From Endomicrobiia bacterium (GTDB taxonomy: Bacteria > Elusimicrobiota > Endomicrobiia > PHAN01), in NCBI GenBank assembly GCA_030018875.1, contig JASEHK010000034.1, positions 1 to 11,246 of the forward strand: 11,246 nucleotides of DNA. Reading direction: 5' to 3'. Position 1 is the stretch's first letter, and every line of letters begins with the position of its first letter. Position numbers and translations under genes: made by a program. Shown here piece after piece: positions 1 through 7,063 of this stretch. Under the pieces are notes generated by a model. It did not search any database. It saw only the letters and a list, made by a program, of their open reading frames with translations, and was not told where the DNA came from.

Positions 1-199
1 GGATGAGAGTTTTTGCCAGGCGTCCAGCGGGGCTTTGAGCGCCGATATTTTCTTCATGATACTTTTGGCGCGGGATGAGTCAAGCCAAAAGTCCGGCGCG
101 GCGACGAGAGATTCGAGTGACTTTATTTCGGAATTTTTTTTACCGGGGTCAAAGAAGCCCCCTTAATTTTTCAGCGCGAATTTTGAGTTCGGATATCAT
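1..199 (-). CDS. prfB: Peptide chain release factor 2, N-terminal part, with programmed +1 frameshift
   Basis: RF2 recognises UGA and UAA stop codons and triggers peptide release on the ribosome. The reading frame opens at an ATG at 199-197 and encodes 16 residues (MISELKIRAEKLRGLL) before an in-frame TGA at 151-149. Shifting by +1 at the preceding CTT opens a second frame, starting DPGKKNSEIKSLESL, which runs without a stop for 50 codons to position 1. The join reads LRGLLDPGKK, and PDFWLD with a following LKAPLDAW matches the expected N-terminal helical region of RF2 (E. coli has LRGYLDPGKK at its shift site). A ribosome binding site lies 7 nt before the ATG. The gene starts 29 bp inside the end of lnt and is probably translated from the secA-lnt transcript. 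The rest of the gene, including the SPF and GGQ motifs, lies outside the window. Confidence 0.93.
148..163 (-). promoter_or_regulatory. prfB programmed +1 ribosomal frameshift site
   Basis: On the minus strand the order is AGG GGG CTT CTT TGA C. This has all the parts of the known prfB recoding signal: an internal Shine-Dalgarno-like AGGGGG (163-158), a 3-nt spacer, the slippery CTT codon (154-152) and the poorly terminating TGA followed by C. Spacing equals that of E. coli prfB (AGGGGG UAU CUU UGA C). In the known mechanism, scarce RF2 makes the ribosome pause at UGA and slip +1, so RF2 controls its own level. That this copy works the same way is inferred from the match. Confidence 0.94.
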
Positions 200-1826
200 T
201 CTTTAGTCCTTTTTGAACTTCCCTATTCACTTCATTAACTATGACGAAACTGACGACGAGCGCGAGCGTAAAAACAACACAGATTATAGCAAAAAGGTCG
301 CCGACGCGCGAGTAAAAAGTGCGACGCGATTCAAGCGGCGCCGAGGCGACAAACCATGCCTCCTCGAAAATCGAGGTTTGTTTCATTATGCGTCCGTCGG
401 AAGAAATAACTCCCGACACGCCCGTGTTGGCCGACTGGATTATCCATCTTGAATTTTCGACGGCGCGAAACACATTGAAAGTGAAATGCTGAAAGGCCGC
501 GGGCGTCATACCGTACCATGCGTCGTTGGTGATTACCAGCATCGCCTCGGCTCCTTTGGCGACGAAACGTCGAGTGACGTTTCCGTAGAGATTTTCCGAG
601 CAGATGACCGTCGAGATTTTTTTGCCGCCGACGGACAACACAGTGTGCTCCCCACCTTTGGCGGTGTCGCCGATATAGTTGAACACGCCGAAATAAGGCT
701 CGAGTAGCCGGCGAAACGGCACGAATTCGCCGAAGGGCACCAGATGGGTCTTTTTGTGAACAGACGCGATTTTTCCGTCGGGGGCGATTACGACAGCGGC
801 GTTGTAAATCTTGCCGTCATCTTCGAAATGCGTTCCGACGATTTGAGGAAGGCGGCTCGACTTGGAGAGTTCGCGCATCCACGACGGCGCGCCCGACGAA
901 TCCGAGAGAACTTCCGTCAACGATGTCTCCGGCCACAGAATAAGTTCGGGCGGCCCGCCTCGAGCGACGGCCGTTCGTCGAGAGACGGCGAGAACAAGCC
1001 GCGATATCTTTTCTTTCGTCTCCGAAAAATATCGGACGTCCCATTTTTTTTCCTGGTCAATATTGGGCTGAATGACGGCTACGGAAATGGACTGCGCGGG
1101 CAATGCCGCCGCCGACGGCGGAGCGCGGAAAACACGAACGCACGCGCCGGTCATAAACCAAGCCGCCAAAAACCCGAAAGCGATTTTATGCCTCAGCCCC
1201 GCGCCCGCGAAAAGAACGTCGGCGGCGACGGTGTTGGCGAGCATTATCATAAAAGAAACGCCGAAGACCCCCGCGAACCGCGCTATCCACAAAATCTCGG
1301 AAAAGTTCCACTGCGAATATCCCGCTATCGCCCACGGAAATCCCGTAAACGCGACGGAACGGACGTATTCGAGCGCGACCCACGCGGCGGGAGTCGCCGC
1401 CATAACCAATCCTCCGCCGAAACGTCCGAAGACCGACGATTTCTTGAATAAAATCCCGGATATACCGACGAACGCCGCCAGATACGCCGACGGATACGCC
1501 GCCAACAGCAAAAGCGCAATGACCGCCTGAACGCGCGAACCGGCGTGCGTGACCACCGTCGGAAAAATCCAGTAAAGAATGACTCCGTATCCGGCGAGCC
1601 CCGCTAAAAAAGCCGCGGTCGCGGCGCGCAAAGCGCTCAGGCGCCGAGCCAAATAAAGAAGCGGAGCCGCGAAAAAGTAAGCCAGCGGCCACAAACTAAA
1701 CGGCGGAAAGGAAAGCGCAATAGCGGCGGCTGAGGCGAATATGGCCGTCGGGAGGAGGAAACCTGACGATACACGTGAACGAGTGGAGAGATTCATCGGA
1801 GTGTAACGGAATTTTTCAGCGGCCAC
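171..1826 (-). CDS. lnt: Apolipoprotein N-acyltransferase
   Basis: Lnt transfers the third acyl chain from phospholipid to the N-terminal cysteine of apolipoproteins at the periplasmic face of the inner membrane. The first ~235 residues are strongly hydrophobic with several membrane segments. A nitrilase-like (CN hydrolase) domain follows at about 248-495, and a final membrane helix at about 510-530. The catalytic triad is visible: E300 in LILWPETSL, K359 in VHKKTHLVPFGEF and C409 in VICSENLYG. The later NDAWYG, QHFTF and SANTGVSG blocks also fit the family. At 551 residues it is slightly longer than E. coli Lnt (512). The start is uncertain: a GTG at 1826 overlaps the secA stop by 11 bp, while an ATG at 1796 (MNLSTRSRVSSG) leaves the usual short tail before the first helix. 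Neither has a strong ribosome binding site. It lies between secA and prfB in an apparent operon. Confidence 0.95.
   Translation of the reverse strand: MAAEKFRYTPMNLSTRSRVSSGFLLPTAIFASAAAIALSFPPFSLWPLAYFFAAPLLYLARRLSALRAATAAFLAGLAGYGVILYWIFPTVVTHAGSRVQAVIALLLLAAYPSAYLAAFVGISGILFKKSSVFGRFGGGLVMAATPAAWVALEYVRSVAFTGFPWAIAGYSQWNFSEILWIARFAGVFGVSFMIMLANTVAADVLFAGAGLRHKIAFGFLAAWFMTGACVRVFRAPPSAAALPAQSISVAVIQPNIDQEKKWDVRYFSETKEKISRLVLAVSRRTAVARGGPPELILWPETSLTEVLSDSSGAPSWMRELSKSSRLPQIVGTHFEDDGKIYNAAVVIAPDGKIASVHKKTHLVPFGEFVPFRRLLEPYFGVFNYIGDTAKGGEHTVLSVGGKKISTVICSENLYGNVTRRFVAKGAEAMLVITNDAWYGMTPAAFQHFTFNVFRAVENSRWIIQSANTGVSGVISSDGRIMKQTSIFEEAWFVASAPLESRRTFYSRVGDLFAIICVVFTLALVVSFVIVNEVNREVQKGLKNDIRTQNSR
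207..212 (-). promoter_or_regulatory. Ribosome binding site of prfB
   Basis: AAAGGA lies 7 nt upstream of the ATG at 199. It sits inside the lnt coding sequence and supports the short zero-frame leader as the true start of prfB. Confidence 0.7.
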
Positions 1827-4503
1827 AGCACTTCTTGTATTTCTTGCCGGAGCCGCAAGGGCAGGGGTCGTTGCGTCCGAGTTTGGAAGGAACGGAAACG
1901 GAAAGCGGCATGCCCGAGGCGGCGGGCTTAAAACCGTCGGCGTTCAGCGACGATGAGCGCGAAATTTTCGTCGGCGACGAATCGAGCGGCGCCTCCGCGT
2001 TGACGGATAATGTCGGCATAAATCCGGGCCTTTCCTCTATGCCCATTTGCCTGCGCGCAAGCATCGGCGGCGCGACAGCCACCTGAATCTTGAATAGATA
2101 TTCGACGGTGGTCTCGCGGATTCGGCGCATCATCTGTTCAAAAAGATTCAGCGACTCTTTCTGGTATTCTATCAGCGGATCTTTCTGGCCGTACGCCCGA
2201 AGGCCTATGCCTTTTTTTATCTGATCGAGGTCGTAGAGGTGCTCCTTCCACGCATGGTCCATCATTTGAAGAAGGACGAGCCGCTCCATCTCCCTCAATG
2301 TCCCCGCGCCGAGGGCATCCTCGCGGGCGGAATATACTTTTTGGAGTTCCTCGTTGAAATATCCGGCCAACTCGTCGGCGGCGTATTTTCCGACGACATC
2401 GGAACCAATCTCGCGCCCGGAGAGTTTGTTGAACCACGCTCCCAGACTTTGCCAGTCGTAAGACTCCGGGTATTTCGCGGCGGCCAACATGGTTATCTTT
2501 TCGTCAACGGACTCGGCCTGCATATCCGAGATTTGAGCTTTGACGTCTTCTCCGTCGAGAATTTCGTTTCTCAACGAATAGACGGCCTCGCGCTGCTTGT
2601 TCATCACATTGTCGAAGTCGAGCAGTTGTTTTCTTATGTCGAAGTTCATCATCTCGACTTTGCGCTGGGCGTTTTCTATGGCGCTATTTATCCACGGATG
2701 CTCGATGACCTCGCCCTCTTCCATTCCGAGACGCCCCATAAGAGAGGAGATGCGCTCTGAACCGAAGAGCCGCATAAGTTCATCTTCCAGGGAGATAAAA
2801 AATTTAGAAACGCCGGGGTCGCCCTGACGACCGCACCGTCCGCGCAACTGATTGTCTATGCGACGGGATTCGTGACGCTCCGTGCCTATGATGTGAAAAC
2901 CGCCGAGCGATTTTATTTCGGCGGCGGCGGTCTCATCGGGAGGATTGCCGCCGAGGACTATGTCGGTTCCCCGTCCGGCCATGTTGGTGGCTATCGTCAC
3001 CGTGCCGCGGCGGCCGGCCTGGGCGATTATATTGGCCTCCTGCTCGTGATATTTGGCGTTGAGCACCTGGCAGGGCACGCCTCGCTTGCGCAGAATCGAA
3101 GAAAGTTTTTCGTTTTTCTCTATCGAGCGCGTGCCGACGAGAACCGGAGCGCCTTTTTTCCACAGCCCCTCGATTTCCTCGACGAGAGCGTTTATTTTTT
3201 CGCGCTCGGTGCGATACACGGCGTCGGGCAAGTCCGTCCTTATCATCAGGTGGTGAGTCGGTATCTCGACGACGTCGAGTTTGTAGATTTCCCAAAACTC
3301 CGTCGCCTCGGTCATGGCCGTTCCCGTCATGCCGGAGAGTTTTTTGTACATTCTGAAATAATTCTGGAATGTGACGGTGGCCAGCGTCTGGTTTTCTTCG
3401 GCGACCCTCAGGCGCTCCTTGGCCTCCACGGCCTGATGCAATCCCTCCGACCACCGGCGGCCCGGCATAAGCCTTCCGGTGAATTCGTCCACGATAAGCA
3501 CCTCGCCGTCTTTTACGATGTAATGAACGTCTCCGAGGAAAAACTCGTGCGCGCGAAGCATCTGGGTGATGTGATGAACCCACTCGCCCTCGATGTCGTC
3601 ATAAAGAGACTTGAGGCTGAGGAGATTCTCGCACTTGCGTATCCCATCCTCGGTCAGTATCACGGTATGGTGTTTCTCGTCGGAAATATAGTCGAATCCG
3701 GCGCCCAGGTCAATGCCTTTCTGTTTGGCTTCTATCTCCTCGGTCTCGGTTATCTTGCGGCCTTTAAGATAGGGATAAATTTTTTCCACGACGGCATACT
3801 TCTGCGTGGATTCTTCGGAAGACCCTGATATTATAAGAGGCGTGCGCGCCTCGTCAATCAAAATCGAGTCCACCTCGTCTACGATGGCGTAATTAAGGGG
3901 ACGAAGTACCCGCTCGTCGCGGCTTACGACCATGTTATCCCTGAGATAATCGAACCCGATTTCATTGTTGGTCACGTAGGTGACGTCGGAGGCGTATGCC
4001 CGGCGGCGTGTCTCGGTGTCCATATCGTGCTGAACAAATCCGACGGTAAGCCCGAGCATCTCGAAGACCGGCCCCATCCAAGCGCGGTCGCGGCGGGCCA
4101 GATAATCGTTGACGGTGACTATGTGCACGCCGTCGCCGGAAAGCGCGTTGAGATAGGCGGACAATGTCGCCACAAGAGTCTTTCCCTCGCCGGTCTTCAT
4201 CTCGGCGATCTTGCCCTGATGAAGCACAACGCCGCCGATGAGTTGCACGTCGTAATGCCTGAGCCCGATGGAACGCCCGGCCGACTCTCTTACGCAGGCG
4301 AACGCCTCGGGCAGGATGTCGTCGAGAGTTTCCCCCCCTTTGAGGCGGGCGCGGAACTCGTCGGTTTTTTGTCTAAGTTCCTCGTCGGAAATGGCCGATA
4401 CGGAGGCGTCGAGGGCGTTTATGCTCTCTGTCGTCGGAAGCATTTTTTTGATGTCCCGCTCCGATTTCGTTCCGATGATTTTTTCAACGAAGGATTTGAA
4501 CAT
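1816..4503 (-). CDS. secA: Protein translocase ATPase subunit SecA
   Basis: SecA is the ATPase motor that pushes preproteins through the SecYEG channel; it acts in the cytosol and at the inner membrane. The 895-residue length is typical. Walker A is MKTGEGKT (102-109) and the Walker B/DEAD-type box is DEVD (209-212). The LIDEARTPLIISG segment follows, and the helicase motif VI region reads QLRGRCGRQGDPG, with Cys where E. coli has Ser. The C-terminus ends in a zinc-binding SEC-C tail, with cysteines at about 881, 883, 892 and 893 in DPCPCGSGKKYKKCCGR, which in other bacteria binds SecB and phospholipid. It is the first gene of the secA-lnt-prfB cluster. No Shine-Dalgarno precedes the ATG at 4503; an extended -10 element lies only 9 nt upstream. 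Confidence 0.98.
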   Translation of the reverse strand: MFKSFVEKIIGTKSERDIKKMLPTTESINALDASVSAISDEELRQKTDEFRARLKGGETLDDILPEAFACVRESAGRSIGLRHYDVQLIGGVVLHQGKIAEMKTGEGKTLVATLSAYLNALSGDGVHIVTVNDYLARRDRAWMGPVFEMLGLTVGFVQHDMDTETRRRAYASDVTYVTNNEIGFDYLRDNMVVSRDERVLRPLNYAIVDEVDSILIDEARTPLIISGSSEESTQKYAVVEKIYPYLKGRKITETEEIEAKQKGIDLGAGFDYISDEKHHTVILTEDGIRKCENLLSLKSLYDDIEGEWVHHITQMLRAHEFFLGDVHYIVKDGEVLIVDEFTGRLMPGRRWSEGLHQAVEAKERLRVAEENQTLATVTFQNYFRMYKKLSGMTGTAMTEATEFWEIYKLDVVEIPTHHLMIRTDLPDAVYRTEREKINALVEEIEGLWKKGAPVLVGTRSIEKNEKLSSILRKRGVPCQVLNAKYHEQEANIIAQAGRRGTVTIATNMAGRGTDIVLGGNPPDETAAAEIKSLGGFHIIGTERHESRRIDNQLRGRCGRQGDPGVSKFFISLEDELMRLFGSERISSLMGRLGMEEGEVIEHPWINSAIENAQRKVEMMNFDIRKQLLDFDNVMNKQREAVYSLRNEILDGEDVKAQISDMQAESVDEKITMLAAAKYPESYDWQSLGAWFNKLSGREIGSDVVGKYAADELAGYFNEELQKVYSAREDALGAGTLREMERLVLLQMMDHAWKEHLYDLDQIKKGIGLRAYGQKDPLIEYQKESLNLFEQMMRRIRETTVEYLFKIQVAVAPPMLARRQMGIEERPGFMPTLSVNAEAPLDSSPTKISRSSSLNADGFKPAASGMPLSVSVPSKLGRNDPCPCGSGKKYKKCCGR

Positions 4504-4512
4504 TATTCGTGA

Positions 4513-4521
4513 ATTATATCA
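4513..4521 (-). promoter_or_regulatory. Extended -10 promoter element for secA
   Basis: The minus strand reads TGATATAAT, a perfect TGn extended -10, ending 9 nt before the secA ATG. No good -35 hexamer is present: at 17-bp spacing the position reads GGGGTT and falls inside the upstream terminator stem. If used, transcription would start about 2-3 nt before the ATG, giving a nearly leaderless mRNA. This fits the absence of a ribosome binding site. Confidence 0.55.
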
Positions 4522-4531
4522 AAATGCCCAT

Positions 4532-4583
4532 AAAAAACCCCCGCCTCTTATAGCGCTTTTTACGGCGTCCACAAGAGGCGGGG
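4532..4583 (-). terminator. Rho-independent terminator downstream of the cold-shock gene
   Basis: An 11-bp perfect inverted repeat (AAGAGGCGGGG at 4573-4583 on the plus strand, CCCCGCCTCTT at 4539-4549) encloses a 23-nt loop. On the minus strand the stem is followed by one more G and then six T (4537-4532). It lies 25 bp past the cold-shock stop codon and just ahead of secA, so it should end the cold-shock transcript. The loop is longer than usual, so partial read-through into secA is possible. Confidence 0.85.
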
Positions 4584-4607
4584 TTGATTAGGCTATACGA
4601 TCAGAGT

Positions 4608-4808
4608 TTAGATTTTCTGGATTTTGACCGCCTTGGGGCCTTTGTCTGAGTTAATAACTTCAAACTCGACAGCGTCTCCCTCGACGAGCGATCTGTAGCC
4701 GGATGACTGAATGTCGCTGTAATGAGCGAACACGTCGCCTGAACCGTCTTCTTTCGCAATGAATCCGAAACCTTTCTTGTCGTTAAACCACTTAACTTTA
4801 CCTTTCAC
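4608..4808 (-). CDS. Cold-shock protein (CspA family)
   Basis: This is a 66-residue single cold-shock domain, a five-stranded beta-barrel that binds single-stranded RNA or DNA and acts as an RNA chaperone. The RNP1 motif is KGFGFI (residues 12-17) and RNP2 is DVFAHY (25-30); the opening MKGKVKWFNDKKGFGFI is close to the family consensus. Translation begins at a GTG (4808), supported by a strong Shine-Dalgarno (AAGGTGGTGAG) 9 nt upstream and by the usual protein start. It is a single-gene unit with its own near-consensus promoter and a strong terminator. The 5' leader is predicted at about 55-60 nt, shorter than the thermosensor leader of E. coli cspA, so cold induction cannot be assumed. Which Csp paralogue it represents cannot be told from sequence alone. 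Confidence 0.96.
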   Translation of the reverse strand: MKGKVKWFNDKKGFGFIAKEDGSGDVFAHYSDIQSSGYRSLVEGDAVEFEVINSDKGPKAVKIQKI

Positions 4809-4817
4809 TGTAATGTT

Positions 4818-4828
4818 CTCACCACCTT
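4818..4828 (-). promoter_or_regulatory. Strong ribosome binding site of the cold-shock gene
   Basis: AAGGTGGTGAG nearly matches the full anti-Shine-Dalgarno complement (AAGGAGGTGA). It is 9 nt from the GTG codon and decides that non-ATG start. It contrasts with secA and the DUF2723 gene, which have no visible ribosome binding site. Confidence 0.85.
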
Positions 4829-4873
4829 GTTTATTTCATTCCGCTTCCCGGGTTTTCACCAGTCAGCGAGGGG

Positions 4874-4902
4874 ATTGTATCAAATAACGGGGGGGGTGTC
4901 AA
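4874..4902 (-). promoter_or_regulatory. Sigma-70-type promoter of the cold-shock gene
   Basis: On the minus strand there is a perfect -35 TTGACA (4902-4897), a 17-bp spacer and a -10 TACAAT (4879-4874), preceded by TGA so that it also counts as an extended -10. Transcription should start near 4867. The spacer contains a run of eight C on this strand (G8 on the plus strand, 4889-4896), so its length could vary by replication slippage. Confidence 0.85.
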
Positions 4903-4957
4903 GCGTTTTTATTCGTTTTTCAATACGAACATCCATGGGCGATGGCGATTTTGTTTT

Positions 4958-4966
4958 TGCTAAAAT
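4958..4966 (+). promoter_or_regulatory. Extended -10 promoter element for the DUF2723 gene
   Basis: The plus strand reads TGCTAAAAT, a TGn extended -10, ending 9 nt before the ATG at 4976. No convincing -35 element is seen at 16-18 bp spacing. Transcription from here would begin around 4973, inside or after the upstream ATG at 4967, which favours 4976 as the translation start and implies an almost leaderless mRNA. Confidence 0.45.
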
Positions 4967-4975
4967 ATGGCGGAT

Positions 4976-7039
4976 ATGAAAAAAATCATCGGCGCCGCGA
5001 CCGTATTCCTCTTGGTCTCCGCTTTTTACATAGCGGGCATCTCTCCGACGATAACATCCGACGACTCGGGCGAACTCGCCGGCGTAACGGCCACTCTCGG
5101 CGTGGCTCACTCCCCCGGTTACCCCGTCTACTCGCTTGTCGGCAGGGCGGCGCAGACATTATTTCCTTTCGCCAATCCCGCCTACAGGGCCAATCTCGTC
5201 TCGGCGCTGCCTTCGGCGGCAGGCGCGGCCGTGGCTTTCTTTTTCTTTGCGGCGATATCGGGTTCGATATGGGCGGGATTTTGGTCGTCGCTTGCGCTGG
5301 GAGCGTCGTCGTTTTTTTACGAAACCGCCACGGCGACGGAAGTATACGGCCTGGCGATATTGTTCGCGGCCGGAATGCTGGCCGTTCTTTCGTCCGGAAT
5401 CGAAACCGGGCGGAGGATGAGACTCGCGTTTTTCCTGTGGGGTCTCTCTATGATGTCGCACTATATGGCCTCGCTTTGGCTGCCCGCGATTTTTTATCTG
5501 GCGTGGAAGGAAAAACGTCTGTCGGCGGGGGACGCTGCCTCCTACGCATTGTTTGCGGCGCTCGGAATAACGCCCATTCTCCTCATTCCGATAAGGGCGG
5601 CCGCGGATGCCGTCTACTCGTGGGAAGACCCCCGGACGCTGGGGCGCTTTCTCGACGTGGTTCTGCGCGCGAGATACGGCGCGGTCAACCTCGCCCAGGG
5701 CAAGATGAACATTTTCGACGCGGGGCAGTGGGCGCCGAAACTTCGTTTTCTGATATCGGAGTTGTCCGCGTCATTTTCCGCGGCGGGGTTTGCCGTCGGA
5801 GCGACCGGAATGATTTTAAGTCTCGCGCGCAAAAAAAATAAAAACTTTGCGGCGGACTGCGGCGCGGGTAAATCGAACATCGTCCCGCCTACGGCGGCGG
5901 ACGGCGTATTTCTGTTTCTACTTTTTGCCGGAGCGGGGCCGGCATTCCTCATACTGGCCAACGTCGGCGTGGACAGAGTTTCATCCGCGCTGATGGCGAA
6001 GTTTTTTTATCTTTTAAGTATCGTCTGGTGCGCATACGCCGCAATCGCTCTGTCAAAACTGAAAGACGCGCGCATAATGGCTGCGGCGGGGATTTTGCTC
6101 GTCGGAGCGGCCGTAGCGAACTCGGCCGGGAAAAACTCGTCGCGCAACCATTTTACTTTCTACGATTATGCCGCCAACCTGCTCAAAAATACTCCGAAGA
6201 ATTCGATCGTGATATTCGACAGGGCCGACGAGATGGAGTTCTGCGTGAGTTATCTTTTGAGGATAGCCGGCAGGCGGCCGGACGTGGAGTTTCTCGACGC
6301 AAACGCGGGGGTCTCGAAAAGTATTTACGGCGACGACTACTACAAAATCTGGGGCCCTCCGAGGATATCATTGAGGAACAAGGCGGAATCCGATTTGATA
6401 TCGGCCGCCAAAAGAGAAAACGGGCCGGTCTTTTACGCGACCTTTCTGGCGCGGCAGACCGTCACGCCGAAAAAGCCCGAAGGACTTCTGCACCGCTCGG
6501 CCGGACAATCTCCCCCGGGGGTATTTCCCGACGAAGTTTTCGCACTGAGGCCGCCGGAAAAAGAGATAAGAAGCCGGGGACTTTACGGCAGCCACTTTTC
6601 CATACTGGGAGATTATTATCTTTATGCCCGCGACGACGCGAGAGCAGAAAAAAACCTTGCCGCGGCATTCTATCTCGGCGACGCCGGAGCGTATCATCGT
6701 CTGGGATATTTTTATTATCAAAAGGGCGAGAATGTCAAGGCGCGGAAGATATTTGAAACCATCGCGAGGTTCCATCCCCGAGACGCGGACGCCCGTCTTA
6801 ATCTGGGCGTCATCGCCGAGGGCGACGGAAGATACGACGAAGCCGAAGGATTTTATAAAGCAGCGGCGGGAATGGACCCATCCGACGCGCGAGCGCGCCA
6901 CAATCTCGGAGCGGTATATTGGAAGACATCAAGGTGGCGCGAGGCGGCGGAGGCCTTCGAGCGGGCGGCGGCACTCGAGCCCGAAAACGACGCGCACCGG
7001 CGATTTGCCGACGGAGCGAAACGAAGAATCACTAACTAG
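4976..7039 (+). CDS. DUF2723-type polytopic membrane protein with C-terminal TPR repeats
   Basis: This is a 687-residue protein. The N-terminal ~90 residues carry the DUF2723 hallmarks: a first membrane helix, then SPTITSDDSGELAGV (acidic D29, D30 and E33) and LGVAHSPGYPVY (H45-P50). Further hydrophobic segments extend to about residue 385, followed by a soluble region. Three TPR-like repeats occupy about 568-675, with consensus Gly/Ala/Tyr spacing in AYHRLGYFYYQKG, ARLNLGVIAEGDGRYDEA and ARHNLGAVYWKTSRWREA. DUF2723 proteins are distant relatives of GT-C (protein O-mannosyltransferase-like) glycosyltransferases, so transfer of sugar from a lipid carrier is a plausible but unproven role. An in-frame ATG at 4967 would add three residues; 4976 (MKKIIGA) is preferred because of promoter position and a typical signal-like start. 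The gene stands alone, divergent from the cold-shock gene and convergent with mnmA. Confidence 0.85.
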   Translation: MKKIIGAATVFLLVSAFYIAGISPTITSDDSGELAGVTATLGVAHSPGYPVYSLVGRAAQTLFPFANPAYRANLVSALPSAAGAAVAFFFFAAISGSIWAGFWSSLALGASSFFYETATATEVYGLAILFAAGMLAVLSSGIETGRRMRLAFFLWGLSMMSHYMASLWLPAIFYLAWKEKRLSAGDAASYALFAALGITPILLIPIRAAADAVYSWEDPRTLGRFLDVVLRARYGAVNLAQGKMNIFDAGQWAPKLRFLISELSASFSAAGFAVGATGMILSLARKKNKNFAADCGAGKSNIVPPTAADGVFLFLLFAGAGPAFLILANVGVDRVSSALMAKFFYLLSIVWCAYAAIALSKLKDARIMAAAGILLVGAAVANSAGKNSSRNHFTFYDYAANLLKNTPKNSIVIFDRADEMEFCVSYLLRIAGRRPDVEFLDANAGVSKSIYGDDYYKIWGPPRISLRNKAESDLISAAKRENGPVFYATFLARQTVTPKKPEGLLHRSAGQSPPGVFPDEVFALRPPEKEIRSRGLYGSHFSILGDYYLYARDDARAEKNLAAAFYLGDAGAYHRLGYFYYQKGENVKARKIFETIARFHPRDADARLNLGVIAEGDGRYDEAEGFYKAAAGMDPSDARARHNLGAVYWKTSRWREAAEAFERAAALEPENDAHRRFADGAKRRITN

Positions 7040-7063
7040 TTGCTCCTGAAAAATGCCCTCCTA

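Noticed and set aside
149..151. prfB as a pseudogene broken by an in-frame TGA
   Set aside because: The stop sits exactly at the known recoding position with all signal parts, and the +1 frame continues with RF2-like sequence.
744..1451. A 235-codon open frame on the plus strand, antisense to lnt
   Set aside because: The product is rich in Arg, Asp and Gly with no domain pattern, and lnt on the other strand has its full catalytic triad.
2872..3828. A 318-codon open frame on the plus strand, antisense to secA
   Set aside because: It lies wholly inside the unmistakable secA gene, resembles no known family and is expected from GC-rich codon bias; treated as a shadow.
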